Below, in pieces: positions 51,994-60,893 of a stretch of 64,000 bases of DNA. The stretch spans positions 310,001 to 374,000 of the forward strand of contig NZ_CP050307.1 in the NCBI RefSeq assembly GCF_014189535.1. Reading direction: 5' to 3'. The notes beneath the pieces are model-generated. The model was not told where the DNA came from and did no database searches. It saw only the letters and a program-made list of their open reading frames with translations. This stretch comes from Rhizobium lusitanum (GTDB taxonomy: Bacteria; Pseudomonadota; Alphaproteobacteria; Rhizobiales; Rhizobiaceae). The position numbers were made by a program, and so were the translations under genes. Each line of letters opens with the position of its first letter. Positions within the stretch are counted from its first letter, which is position 1.

Positions 51994-52980
51994 ATGAGGT
52001 ACGCTACTCAATCCGTTTTCAAGATTGTGAAAGCCGATGCCGATGAAATGTCGGAGCACTATGCCAGGACCTTGTCGCCCGCAAAGGTGGAGCCCCTTCG
52101 GCAACATTCGCTGATCTCGGTGGAGGACCGCCATTTTTCTGTCGGGCGCTACAGCATCTGGAACGGAACATGCCAATCCGGAATGCAGGTGACGCTTTCG
52201 CGGGCGCCAGATGCCTATGCTCTTTACCTGCCGTTCTCCGGGTTGATGGAGATAGACACGGGTAGCAAGCGGCTCATTTCCAAGCCGACGACCGCTCTTC
52301 TCGGTGACATGTCGTGTTTTGAGAAGCTGACGCTCCATGAGGGACGCAGCCATATGGGCGTGGCCTTCGAAAAGTCCGCAATGATCCAGCAATTGAGCGA
52401 ATTGCTGGATGCCCCCGTCATTGGCGGCGTCGATTTTGCCGACACGATCGACCTGGCGACGGCAAAAGGCGCGCGGATAGCGGCGATCAGCCATCTTGTC
52501 TGGAACTGTCTGAACGTCGAAGAGGCAGACCAGCCCTCGTCGGCATTCGTCGAGCGCCTTTTGCAGGCGATGATGATTGCGCTGTTGGAGACCGTCCCCA
52601 ACAATTATTCCGCGCGGCTGACCAAGCCGATCTCTCCAGCGATCCCCAAGCGCCTGAAGAGAGCGATCGAATACATGCACAACAATATCTCGTCGCCGAT
52701 GGGTGTCGCCGATATCGCACGGGAAGCCGGCACAAGCGTGCGCGCATTGCAGGCCGCCTTCCAGCAGTTCAAGGACACTACGCCCCTGAATTATCTGCGA
52801 ACGATCCGCTTGGAAGGCGCTCGCAAGGTCCTGACGGATCCGGCCATATCCCTGTCGGTCGCTGAAGTGGCTCGGAACTGGGGGTTTTCCCATATGGGAC
52901 GTTTCGCTGCGCTATATCACCAATCCTTCGGTGAAATGCCGTCGAACACGGCGAAGATGGGAAGAAGCGGCGGCAAGTAG
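51994..52980 (+). CDS. AraC-family transcriptional regulator
   Basis: 328 residues from ATG 51994, behind CCAGGAG. Residues about 1-215 are an AraC-binding-like cupin domain (QVTLSRAPDAYALYLPFSG), and about 225-328 the double helix-turn-helix (MGVADIAREAGTSVRALQAAF, then VAEVARNWGFSHMGRFAALY with HQSFGEMPS). This resembles the FeaR/ToxT-like subfamily that controls amine or aromatic catabolism. It has no close partner; the downstream chemoreceptor is over 700 bases away. Confidence 0.87.
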   Translation: MRYATQSVFKIVKADADEMSEHYARTLSPAKVEPLRQHSLISVEDRHFSVGRYSIWNGTCQSGMQVTLSRAPDAYALYLPFSGLMEIDTGSKRLISKPTTALLGDMSCFEKLTLHEGRSHMGVAFEKSAMIQQLSELLDAPVIGGVDFADTIDLATAKGARIAAISHLVWNCLNVEEADQPSSAFVERLLQAMMIALLETVPNNYSARLTKPISPAIPKRLKRAIEYMHNNISSPMGVADIAREAGTSVRALQAAFQQFKDTTPLNYLRTIRLEGARKVLTDPAISLSVAEVARNWGFSHMGRFAALYHQSFGEMPSNTAKMGRSGGK

Positions 52981-53692
52981 CGAGTTGCGATGCCGGAGCC
53001 TGGAAAACCTGCGGGTTTTGGCGCTCTAGGCAGCTCTGCCATGTATCAAGAATAACATTCCCGATTGCCTTACAATCATTCGGCTTAAGCCCATGCCGTT
53101 CGCGTCGCGATCGCCCTACCGAAGCGGTGCGGCGAGGATTTGATCATCGGCTCGAATTCCGAGGCAATATTCAACAAACGCAAATTTTATACCGAACACG
53201 CAGGAAAGAGGACTGCGCGTAGTTGCGATCCCATGATTGCATTGAAGTTTGCCGCGCGGTGCGCATTCTATGCAGTGGATGCTGTGGTCGGTAGCTACTG
53301 CTCCCAACGACAGCATCACCCGCCCGTCGGCACCCCAACTTCGATGGGCGGGATTTGCTTATCAGGCTGTCGTCTTCCGCGCTCAGCGACCGTTGCTGGT
53401 TTGCAAAGCTCGAGCCTTAAGACATACCTCCCAGACTTTACAAAGCAGCCTTTGCAAGGCGCTAGCGCTCTTCCCCACCCTCGATTTTGCGAGGCAGGGA
53501 GGGAGGGTCAAGCTGCCATCGTGCGGTCACCCTATCCATATGGCGCTATCTACATCCTAAACGCGAATGCAAATTCGCGTTCCTGGAGCGGCGGAATGCG
53601 TCTTAAATAATCCTTAGCCATATCGCCGCTGATTGTTCAGTCAATCCAGCGAGTTATTGTTCTGGCTGCAATTTCATAAAGGTATTTTTCCG
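52981..53692. other. Long non-coding-looking region before the chemoreceptor
   Basis: Open frames here (for example 53140-53610 plus) have no recognisable family or ribosome site and biased composition. A hairpin AACGCGAAT/ATTCGCGTT lies at 53560-53581. The promoter of the chemoreceptor gene should lie near its end. Confidence 0.45.
53560..53581. repeat. Hairpin upstream of the chemoreceptor gene
   Basis: AACGCGAAT at 53560-53568 and ATTCGCGTT at 53573-53581 are perfect 9-bp inverted repeats with loop GCAA. They end about 110 bases before the chemoreceptor start; no T-run follows. Role unknown. Confidence 0.7.
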
Positions 53693-55582
53693 ATGCGACT
53701 TACGATTAAAGCTACCCTTCTTAGTCTGTTTGGAGTGCTTGCTACTATTTCTGTTGTGCAGGGCCTCGTCTCCGTGAACCGGTTGTCTCTGATCAGCGAA
53801 GCAACACGCTCGATCGCCGATAATACAGTCCCCTCCGTGCTGGTGCTTGGCCAGTTGAATACGGACTACGGCGATTTACGCGTCGCCCATGAGGGTTATC
53901 TGCTCGCGCGCGCTGATGACCGGCAGTCCGTTCTCGCGGCGATGGCGGAGACGAAGGCGGAAATTGCCAAGGACATGAAGGTTTATCTGCCCATGATTGC
54001 GGGTGACAAAGAGCGCGCCATCTATCAGAAGTTCCTGGATGCGGATACGGAGTATCAGCGGATCTGGGAGCAAGCCAAGGCCCTGAAGGACAGCGGAAAT
54101 GACGACGGAGCCAGTGCTCTGCTGCTGGGTGAAGGCAAGAAGGCGTATGACAAGGCTGGCGATACGATCCAGGAGGACGTGGACCAGAACGTCGCAGACA
54201 ATAACGGTAATCTTGACACGACGAATGCTGCTGTCGCATCAAGCCTGAGTGCTGCCTATATCGCCCTTTGCATTGCCATTGTCGGTGCTGCCGGTGCCAT
54301 GATCCTGACATTACGGCGCGTGATTTCTCCTCTTGCCCGGATCACCGGCTATATGAACCGGCTTAGCAACGGCAATACGGCGGATGCCGTGCCGGATCGT
54401 GACCGACTGGACGAGATCGGCGAGATGGCCGGTGCCATAGAGGTGTTTCGTCAGGCGGCAATCGAAAACAAGCGGCTTGAAGAAGAGGCCGAGGCAAACC
54501 GTCGCCGGGCTGAACAGGATCGAATTTCCGCGCAGGAGATGGCAGAGGCGGACGCCGCCGCGCGGCTCAAAGTTGCAACGTCCGGTCTCGCCGCGGGGCT
54601 AAAGCGTCTTGCAGCCGGTGACCTCGCCTTCCAGCTTACCGATGCGTTTGCGACCGATTTCGAGGCGCTGCGGCATGACTTCAATGCGTCGGTTCGGCAG
54701 TTGAACGAGACACTCACAGCTATTTCGCAGACGACGGCAACGATCGACGGCAATTCGCTCGAAATCAGCCAGGGAGCGAGCGATCTCTCCCGACGCACGG
54801 AGCAACAGGCCGCCTCGCTCGAAGAAACGGCGGCGGCGCTTGACCAGATCACAAACAATGTCGGCAACTCCGCCCATCGGGCCGACGAGGCGCGCGCCGT
54901 CGCCAACGAAGCCAATGTCAGTGCGAAGCGGTCCGGAGAGGTAGTGGCGAACGCCGTTGACGCCATGAGCCGCATTGAGCAATCGTCAAACCAGATCTCC
55001 AACATCATCGGTGTTATCGACGAGATCGCCTTCCAGACCAATCTCCTGGCGCTCAATGCCGGCGTCGAAGCAGCGCGTGCCGGTGATGCCGGCAAGGGCT
55101 TTGCGGTTGTCGCCCAGGAAGTGCGTGAACTGGCGCAACGCTCGGCTCAGGCGGCCAAGGAGATCAAGGCTCTGATCCGCTCGTCCTCGGTCGAGGTTGC
55201 AGGCGGCGTTCGCCTCGTCAGCGAGACCGGCGACGCGCTCCGGATCATCGAGGCGCATGTCGAGACCATTAACCGCCATATGGAAGCGATCGCCCTTTCC
55301 GCCAAGGAACAGTCGATCGGACTTTCGGAGGTCAATATCGCCGTCAACCAGATGGATCAGGTGACGCAGCAGAATGCGGCGATGGTCGAAGAGACGACCG
55401 CCGCCAGCGCCACCCTCGCTGCGGAAGCGGTTAATCTGCGTAGTCTCGTGGCCCAGTTCATGCTGGAAAGCGGCACGGCACATCAGAACCAGGTGGCCGC
55501 GCTGCGGGCGACGGAAAACCGATTGGCAGCTCCGGATCGTTCGGTCAAGGCGAGTTACGGAACTACCCGGCTATACGGATAA
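53693..55582 (+). CDS. Methyl-accepting chemotaxis protein
   Basis: 629 residues from ATG 53693 (AAAGG upstream). One span lies at about 6-27, a four-helix-bundle periplasmic domain follows ([18 protein letters not shown]), then a second span at about 183-208. HAMP comes next, and a second HAMP-like segment near residue 300. The signalling hairpin tip is [20 protein letters not shown]. The C-terminus lacks a CheR/CheB tether pentapeptide. The ligand is unknown. Confidence 0.92.
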   Translation: MRLTIKATLLSLFGVLATISVVQGLVSVNRLSLISEATRSIADNTVPSVLVLGQLNTDYGDLRVAHEGYLLARADDRQSVLAAMAETKAEIAKDMKVYLPMIAGDKERAIYQKFLDADTEYQRIWEQAKALKDSGNDDGASALLLGEGKKAYDKAGDTIQEDVDQNVADNNGNLDTTNAAVASSLSAAYIALCIAIVGAAGAMILTLRRVISPLARITGYMNRLSNGNTADAVPDRDRLDEIGEMAGAIEVFRQAAIENKRLEEEAEANRRRAEQDRISAQEMAEADAAARLKVATSGLAAGLKRLAAGDLAFQLTDAFATDFEALRHDFNASVRQLNETLTAISQTTATIDGNSLEISQGASDLSRRTEQQAASLEETAAALDQITNNVGNSAHRADEARAVANEANVSAKRSGEVVANAVDAMSRIEQSSNQISNIIGVIDEIAFQTNLLALNAGVEAARAGDAGKGFAVVAQEVRELAQRSAQAAKEIKALIRSSSVEVAGGVRLVSETGDALRIIEAHVETINRHMEAIALSAKEQSIGLSEVNIAVNQMDQVTQQNAAMVEETTAASATLAAEAVNLRSLVAQFMLESGTAHQNQVAALRATENRLAAPDRSVKASYGTTRLYG

Positions 55583-55603
55583 GACTGTAAACGATCTGGA
55601 CAA

Positions 55604-55634
55604 AGCCTCCATATCATCCTTTGATATGGAGGCT
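55604..55634. terminator. Perfect hairpin after the chemoreceptor gene
   Basis: AGCCTCCATATCA and TGATATGGAGGCT form a perfect 13-bp stem with a five-base loop, 21 bases after the stop. No T-run follows, so it is a terminator or stability element of uncertain type. Confidence 0.6.
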
Positions 55635-55799
55635 GTGACCCCAAAAGTCCCTTCGGATGTCAAAAAAGTATCAGTTCTTGGTGCAGGGCGTAGTAGCGGT
55701 TTGTGACTTCCACGCGTAACTTCTGATTATCAGATCAAGCAGCGTCTCTGGGAGGAGGTGCGACGAGACAATGATCGAAGGCGAAGGGAGGTGTGCAGG

Positions 55800-56684
55800 A
55801 TGAACCCCGATTTGGAAGTGGTCGCCATCGGCAGCGGCGAATCCTTCAAGGCCTGGGAGCATGGCTATCCCTACCGCACCGTCCGCTGGCATTTTCATCC
55901 CGAATACGAGATCCATCATGTGGTCGCCACCACGGGGAAATATTTTGTCGGTGATTTTATTGGTGAGTTCGAGCCCGGCAATCTGATCCTGACGGGACCG
56001 AACCTGCCGCACAATTGGGTCAGCGACGTGCCGCCCGGCACCTGCCTGCCGTTGCGTTGCCGTGTGCTGCAGTTTTCCGAATTCTTCCTGGCGGATGCGA
56101 CCAAGATCTTTCCGGAGCTTTCCGCTTGCGCCGGCATTCTGGAGATGAGCCGCCGCGGCGCGCTCTTCACCCCCGAGACCGCCGCTATAGTTGGCCCGAT
56201 CCTGGGTGATTTGGTCGGGGCGCAGGGTATCCGCCGCATCGAGCTTTTCATGAATGTGCTGGATGCGCTGAGCTCGGCACAAGGCACCCGGACACTCGCG
56301 AGCGCGCTTTATCATCCCGATCCATCCGGCTTCATGTCGGCGGGCGTCAACAAGGCGCTTTCCTATATCAACACGCATCTGACTGAGCCGTTTAGCGAAA
56401 GCGATCTTGCCGAGCTTACCGGGCAGAGCCCGAGTTCGTTTTCCCGCAGCTTCCGCCGGCATACCGGTATGGCGCTGGTGCAATATGTCAATCGCCTGCG
56501 CGTCAACTTTGCCAGCCATCTGCTGATGAGCCAGTCGGACATGTCGATCACCGACATCTGCTTTGCGACCGGCTTCAACAATATCTCGAATTTCAATCGC
56601 CGTTTTCTGGAGCAGAAGGGCATGGCGCCCTCGCGGTTCAGAGCTTTGCTGGCGCAGAACATAGGAGCGGTGGAGGCCGCTTAA
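55800..56684 (+). CDS. AraC-family transcriptional regulator of the ribitol operon
   Basis: 294 residues from ATG 55800, behind GGGAGG. An N-terminal cupin sensor (WHFHPEYEIHHVVATTGKYF, with histidines) is followed by the C-terminal HTH pair (FSESDLAELTGQSPSSFSRS and SITDICFATGFNNISNFNRR). It lies about 210 bases upstream of the ribitol-type importer genes and most likely activates them in response to a polyol. Confidence 0.88.
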   Translation: MNPDLEVVAIGSGESFKAWEHGYPYRTVRWHFHPEYEIHHVVATTGKYFVGDFIGEFEPGNLILTGPNLPHNWVSDVPPGTCLPLRCRVLQFSEFFLADATKIFPELSACAGILEMSRRGALFTPETAAIVGPILGDLVGAQGIRRIELFMNVLDALSSAQGTRTLASALYHPDPSGFMSAGVNKALSYINTHLTEPFSESDLAELTGQSPSSFSRSFRRHTGMALVQYVNRLRVNFASHLLMSQSDMSITDICFATGFNNISNFNRRFLEQKGMAPSRFRALLAQNIGAVEAA

Positions 56685-56896
56685 AAAAGGGGAGGACAGG
56701 GAGGAGAAACCAAAAATCCGGGCAGGATGAGACGGGCGACCAGCAAGGCGCCTGAAGGAGAAATCTTGTCTGAAAATTAGCCCTTGGGCGCCGGCCGCAG
56801 AGCCCGCCTCGGGCCAGGACACTCACAAGGCCCCGGGCTCGACCGACGAGCGCGAGGCTTCATTGAAAACGTTACCAATAGGGATGGAGATATCTA

Positions 56897-57982
56897 ATGA
56901 CCAAGTTCGCATGGAGACTAACAGGTGCTGCGGTGCTTGCTGCTGGCCTTCTGAGCGGCACGTCCGCCTTCGCGCAATCGGCAAAAGCGACGGACGCGAC
57001 CGTTGCTTTCCTGATGCCCGACCAGAGCTCGACCCGTTACGAAGAGCACGACTATCCGGGCTTTCAGGCCGAGATGAAGAAACTCTGCGCCGGCTGCAAG
57101 GTGATCTACCAGAACGCCAATGGCGATGCCTCGCGCCAGCAGCAGCAATTCAACTCGGTGATCTCGCAGGGCGCCAAGGCGATCGTCCTCGATCCGGTCG
57201 ATTCCACGGCGGCAGCATCGCTGGTCAAGCTCGCGCAGAGCCAGGGTGTCAAGGTCATCGCCTACGACCGGCCGATCCCCTCGGTCCCTGCTGACTACTA
57301 TGTGTCTTTCAACAATGAGGAAATCGGCAAGGCGATCGCCAAGTCGCTCGTCGATCACCTGAAATCGAAAGGCGTGAAGGCAGGTGATGGCGGTTTGCTC
57401 GAAATCAACGGCTCTCCGACCGATGCTGCCGCGGGTCTCATCAAGAAGGGCATCCATGCCGGTCTCGCCGAGGGCGGCTATCCGGTGCTGGCCGAATTCG
57501 ACACGCCGGATTGGGCGCCGCCGAAGGCACAGCAATGGGCAAGCGGCCAGATCACCCGCTTCGGCAAGAAGATCCTCGGCGTCGTCGCGGCCAATGACGG
57601 TACGGGTGGTGCTGCCGTCGCAGCCTTCAAGGCGGCCGGCGTGGATCCGGTTCCGCCGGTGACCGGCAATGACGCGACGATTGCTGGCCTGCAATTGATC
57701 ATCGCCGGCGATCAGTACAACACCATTTCCAAGCCGAGCGAGATCGTGGCGGCGGCAGCGGCCAACATCGCTATCCAGCTGCTCTCCGGCCAAACGCCGA
57801 AGGCTGACACCAAGCTCTTCGATACGCCGACGCAGCTCTTCACCCCAGCGCTGGTAACGGCGGAAAATCTGAAGGTTGAGATCATCGACAAGCAGGTCAA
57901 CGGCAAGCCGATCCAGACGCCAGAGCAACTGTGCGGCGATCGTTACGCCGAAGGCTGCAAGACGCTCGGGATCATCAAGTAA
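56897..57982 (+). CDS. Sugar/polyol ABC transporter substrate-binding protein
   Basis: 361 residues. The signal TKFAWRLTGAAVLAAGLLSG ends at AFA before QSAKATDATV. Peripla_BP_4 hallmarks: FLMPDQSSTRYEEHDYPGFQ, GAKAIVLDPVDSTAAASLVK and VKVIAYDRPIPSVPADYYVS; xylose-binding-like. With ribitol dehydrogenase and a pentulose kinase downstream, the ligand is probably ribitol or a related pentitol. A strong hairpin follows directly. Confidence 0.87.
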   Translation: MTKFAWRLTGAAVLAAGLLSGTSAFAQSAKATDATVAFLMPDQSSTRYEEHDYPGFQAEMKKLCAGCKVIYQNANGDASRQQQQFNSVISQGAKAIVLDPVDSTAAASLVKLAQSQGVKVIAYDRPIPSVPADYYVSFNNEEIGKAIAKSLVDHLKSKGVKAGDGGLLEINGSPTDAAAGLIKKGIHAGLAEGGYPVLAEFDTPDWAPPKAQQWASGQITRFGKKILGVVAANDGTGGAAVAAFKAAGVDPVPPVTGNDATIAGLQLIIAGDQYNTISKPSEIVAAAAANIAIQLLSGQTPKADTKLFDTPTQLFTPALVTAENLKVEIIDKQVNGKPIQTPEQLCGDRYAEGCKTLGIIK

Positions 57983-57999
57983 CACCCTCCCAAGCCAAA

Positions 58000-58027
58000 C
58001 CCCGGCCGTCCAGCGCGGCGGCCGGGG
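58000..58027 (+). terminator. Intra-operon hairpin after the SBP gene
   Basis: CCCCGGCCG at 58000-58008 pairs perfectly with CGGCCGGGG at 58019-58027, 18 bases after the SBP stop and before the ATPase. No T-run. Probably stabilises the SBP message. Confidence 0.6.
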
Positions 58028-58069
58028 ACCATGCGGGAACAGACCCAATCAAGGAAAGGCTCGCGACAC

Positions 58070-58891
58070 ATGACTGGCGCTAGCGATCAGATAACCCCGA
58101 CCGGCGAGCTCATTCTCAGCCTCAAGGGCATCTCCAAACATTTCGGCGCGGTTTCCGCGCTCACCGACATCGATCTCGACGTCCATGCGGGCGAAGTGGT
58201 CGCCCTGGTCGGCGACAACGGCGCCGGTAAGTCGACGCTCGTCAAGGTTCTGGCCGGTGTGCACCAGCCGAGCGCGGGCACGATCACCTTCGGCGGCAAG
58301 ACGGTCACGCTCGACGATCCGAGCGCAGCCCTGTCGCTGGGGATTGCGACCGTCTTCCAGGACCTGGCGCTTTGCGAGAACCTCGATGTCGTCGCCAATA
58401 TCTTTCTCGGCCGCGAGCTTGCTCCGCTGAAGCTCGACGAGACGGCGATGGAAGTCCGCGCCTGGACGCTGCTGAACGAGCTTTCGGCCCGCATTCCAAG
58501 CGTGCGCATCCCGATCGCCTCGCTTTCGGGCGGACAGCGCCAGACGGTGGCAATCGCGCGCTCGTTGCTTCTGGAACCGAAGATCATCCTGCTCGACGAG
58601 CCGACGGCCGCGCTCGGCGTCGCTCAGACGGCGGAGGTGCTGAACCTCATCGAGCGCGTGCGCGATCGCGGCCTCGGCGTCGTGATGATCAGTCACAACA
58701 TGGAGGACGTTCGCGCGGTCGCCGATCGTATCGTCGTGCTCCGGCTCGGACGCAACAATGGGGTCTTCTACCCCGACACGTCGAACCAGGAACTCGTCAG
58801 CGCCATTACCGGCGCGACGGAGAATGCCGTTTCGCGCCGCGCCAGCCGCCGCCAGGCGCAGCAAGACATCAGCCAGGAGGGTCAGATATGA
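58070..58891 (+). CDS. Sugar/polyol ABC transporter ATP-binding protein, single domain
   Basis: 273 residues from ATG 58070. Walker A is GDNGAGKST at 48-56, the signature LSGGQRQTVAIARSL and Walker B IILLDEPTAALGV. Unlike RbsA-type proteins of about 500 residues it has only one ABC domain, like FrcA, so it should act as a homodimer. It ends with a charged tail (RRASRRQAQQDISQEGQI). ATGA-type overlap with the permease gene. Confidence 0.88.
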   Translation: MTGASDQITPTGELILSLKGISKHFGAVSALTDIDLDVHAGEVVALVGDNGAGKSTLVKVLAGVHQPSAGTITFGGKTVTLDDPSAALSLGIATVFQDLALCENLDVVANIFLGRELAPLKLDETAMEVRAWTLLNELSARIPSVRIPIASLSGGQRQTVAIARSLLLEPKIILLDEPTAALGVAQTAEVLNLIERVRDRGLGVVMISHNMEDVRAVADRIVVLRLGRNNGVFYPDTSNQELVSAITGATENAVSRRASRRQAQQDISQEGQI

Positions 58892-60138
58892 CCGGTAATG
58901 CAAAACAGACTGCGACGCTGCTCGACCGCAGCGATATCCGCGTCAATCATGATGCCGGGCTGGCGGCAACAATCCGTTCGTCGATCGACAAGGTACGCTC
59001 CGGCGACCTCGGATCACTGCCGGTCGTTGTCGGCCTCGTCATCATCTGGACAGTCTTCGGCACGCTCAACCCGACGTTCCTTTCCAGCAGCAACCTCGCC
59101 AATCTGCTGTTCGACGCTTCGACCGTGGGCGTGATTTCGCTTGGCATCGTCTGCGTGCTGATGGTCGGCGAGATCGATCTTTCCGTCGGCTCGATCAGCG
59201 GCTTCGCCTCTGCCATGGTCGGTATGCTCTGGGTCAACGAAGGCTGGCCGGTGGCCGCCGCCATCCTCGCTGCCCTGGTCGTCGGCGGCGTCATCGGATC
59301 GCTGTACGCCTTGCTCTTCAACCGGCTGGGCATGCCGAGCTTCGTCTCGACCCTCGCAGGGTTGCTCGCCGTACTCGGCATGCAGCTCTATCTGCTCGGC
59401 AATACCGGCTCCATCAACCTGCCCTACGGCTCGGCGGTTGTGAACTTCGGTCAGTTACTGGTCATTCCGAAACCGTTGGCTTACTTGCTTGCGCTGCTTC
59501 CGGGCATTGCGATGCTGTGGACGGGCTATCGTGTTGCGGAGCGCCGCCGCAAAGCCAATCTGTCGGCGCGCTCCATCGGCGGCCTGGTGGCGCGATCGGT
59601 CGCGCTGACGGCGGCCCTCGAATTCGTCGCCTTCTACCTCAACCAGGAACGCGGCATTCCCTGGATGTTCGCATTCTTCGTCGCACTCGCCATGATCATG
59701 AACTATGCGTTGACCCGCACCCAATGGGGCCGGTCAATGGCCGCGGTTGGCGGCAATCGCGAGGCGGCGCGGCGCGCGGGTATCAACGTCCGGCGCATCT
59801 ATGCGAGCGCCTTCGTCCTCTGCGCGATGTTTGCCGCACTTGGGGGCGTGATGGCCGCCGCGCGTCTTGCCGCGGCAAGCCAGCAGGCGGGCACCGGCGA
59901 CGTCAACCTGAATGCGATCGCGGCTGCCGTGATTGGCGGAACCAGCCTCTTCGGCGGACGCGGCAGCGCCTATTCCTCGCTGCTGGGTATCATCGTCATC
60001 CAGTCGATCGCCAGCGGGTTGACCATGTTGGATCTGTCATCCGCACTTCGCTACATGATCACCGGCGCGGTTCTCGCCATCGCCGTCATCGTCGATTCCG
60101 TCGCTCGCCGCTCCCGCGCCTCGCACGGGCGAGCCTGA
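58888..60138 (+). CDS. Sugar/polyol ABC transporter permease (XylH/FrcC-like)
   Basis: 416 residues from ATG 58888, behind CCAGGAGG. A polar N-terminus of about 45 residues precedes roughly ten spans. GIVCVLMVGEIDLSVGSISG and GGTSLFGGRGSAYSSLLGII are hallmarks. It is longer than RbsC, the length of XylH-type permeases. It completes the importer with the two preceding gene products. Confidence 0.89.
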   Translation: MTGNAKQTATLLDRSDIRVNHDAGLAATIRSSIDKVRSGDLGSLPVVVGLVIIWTVFGTLNPTFLSSSNLANLLFDASTVGVISLGIVCVLMVGEIDLSVGSISGFASAMVGMLWVNEGWPVAAAILAALVVGGVIGSLYALLFNRLGMPSFVSTLAGLLAVLGMQLYLLGNTGSINLPYGSAVVNFGQLLVIPKPLAYLLALLPGIAMLWTGYRVAERRRKANLSARSIGGLVARSVALTAALEFVAFYLNQERGIPWMFAFFVALAMIMNYALTRTQWGRSMAAVGGNREAARRAGINVRRIYASAFVLCAMFAALGGVMAAARLAAASQQAGTGDVNLNAIAAAVIGGTSLFGGRGSAYSSLLGIIVIQSIASGLTMLDLSSALRYMITGAVLAIAVIVDSVARRSRASHGRA

Positions 60139-60162
60139 TACATCAAGAAAAGTAGGACCATC

Positions 60163-60891
60163 ATGAGACAGGATCTTTCCGGTAAAGTCGCAGCGATCAC
60201 CGGCGCCGCCTCCGGCATCGGCCTCGAATGCGCCAAAGCACTGCTGAGCGAGGGCGCAAGCGTCGCCCTTGTCGATAGGGCCGAAGACAGGCTGAAGGAG
60301 CTTTGCGCCGAATTGGGGCCGCGCGCCTTTCCCGTCGTCATTGACGTCACCGATCCGGCAAGTGTTGCAACGATGCTGCCGCAGATCCTCGACAAGTTCG
60401 GCAAGCTGGATATTTTCCATGCCAATGCCGGCTCCTATATCGGCGGCGAAGTGGTGGACGGCGATCCGGATGCCTGGGACCGGATGCTCAACCTCAACAT
60501 CAACGCCGCCTTCCGCTCGGTGCAAGCCGTGCTGCCGCATATGGTGGAGCGGCAGACGGGGGATATCATCATGACCAGCTCCATCGCCGGGCTGGTTCCG
60601 GTGGTGTGGGAGCCGATCTACACCGCCTCGAAACATGCCGTGCAGGCATTCACCCATACGGTGCGCCGGCAGGTCGCCAAGCATGGCATCCGCGTTGGCG
60701 CCGTGGCGCCGGGGCCGGTCGTCACCGCACTGATCAGCGATTGGCCGCAGGCGAAGCTTGACGAAGCCATTGCGGCTGGTGGATTGATGGAGGCAACCGA
60801 GGTTGCCGAAGCGGTGATCTTCATGCTGTCGAGGCCGCGCAACATCGTCATTCGCGACCTCGTCATCCTGCCGCTCAGCACGGATCTTTGA
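60163..60891 (+). CDS. rbtD: Ribitol 2-dehydrogenase (short-chain dehydrogenase)
   Basis: 242 residues closely resembling Klebsiella ribitol dehydrogenase: [55 protein letters not shown] and the C-terminal [16 protein letters not shown]. The cofactor motif is at 13-20; Ser140, Tyr153 and Lys157 are the catalytic residues. It oxidises ribitol to D-ribulose. The next gene, a pentulose kinase, would phosphorylate that product. Confidence 0.9.
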   Translation: MRQDLSGKVAAITGAASGIGLECAKALLSEGASVALVDRAEDRLKELCAELGPRAFPVVIDVTDPASVATMLPQILDKFGKLDIFHANAGSYIGGEVVDGDPDAWDRMLNLNINAAFRSVQAVLPHMVERQTGDIIMTSSIAGLVPVVWEPIYTASKHAVQAFTHTVRRQVAKHGIRVGAVAPGPVVTALISDWPQAKLDEAIAAGGLMEATEVAEAVIFMLSRPRNIVIRDLVILPLSTDL

Positions 60892-60893
60892 CA

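Noticed and set aside
53140..53610. 156-codon plus-strand open frame
   Set aside because: No ribosome site, no recognisable motif, unusual composition; overlapping frames are equally open.
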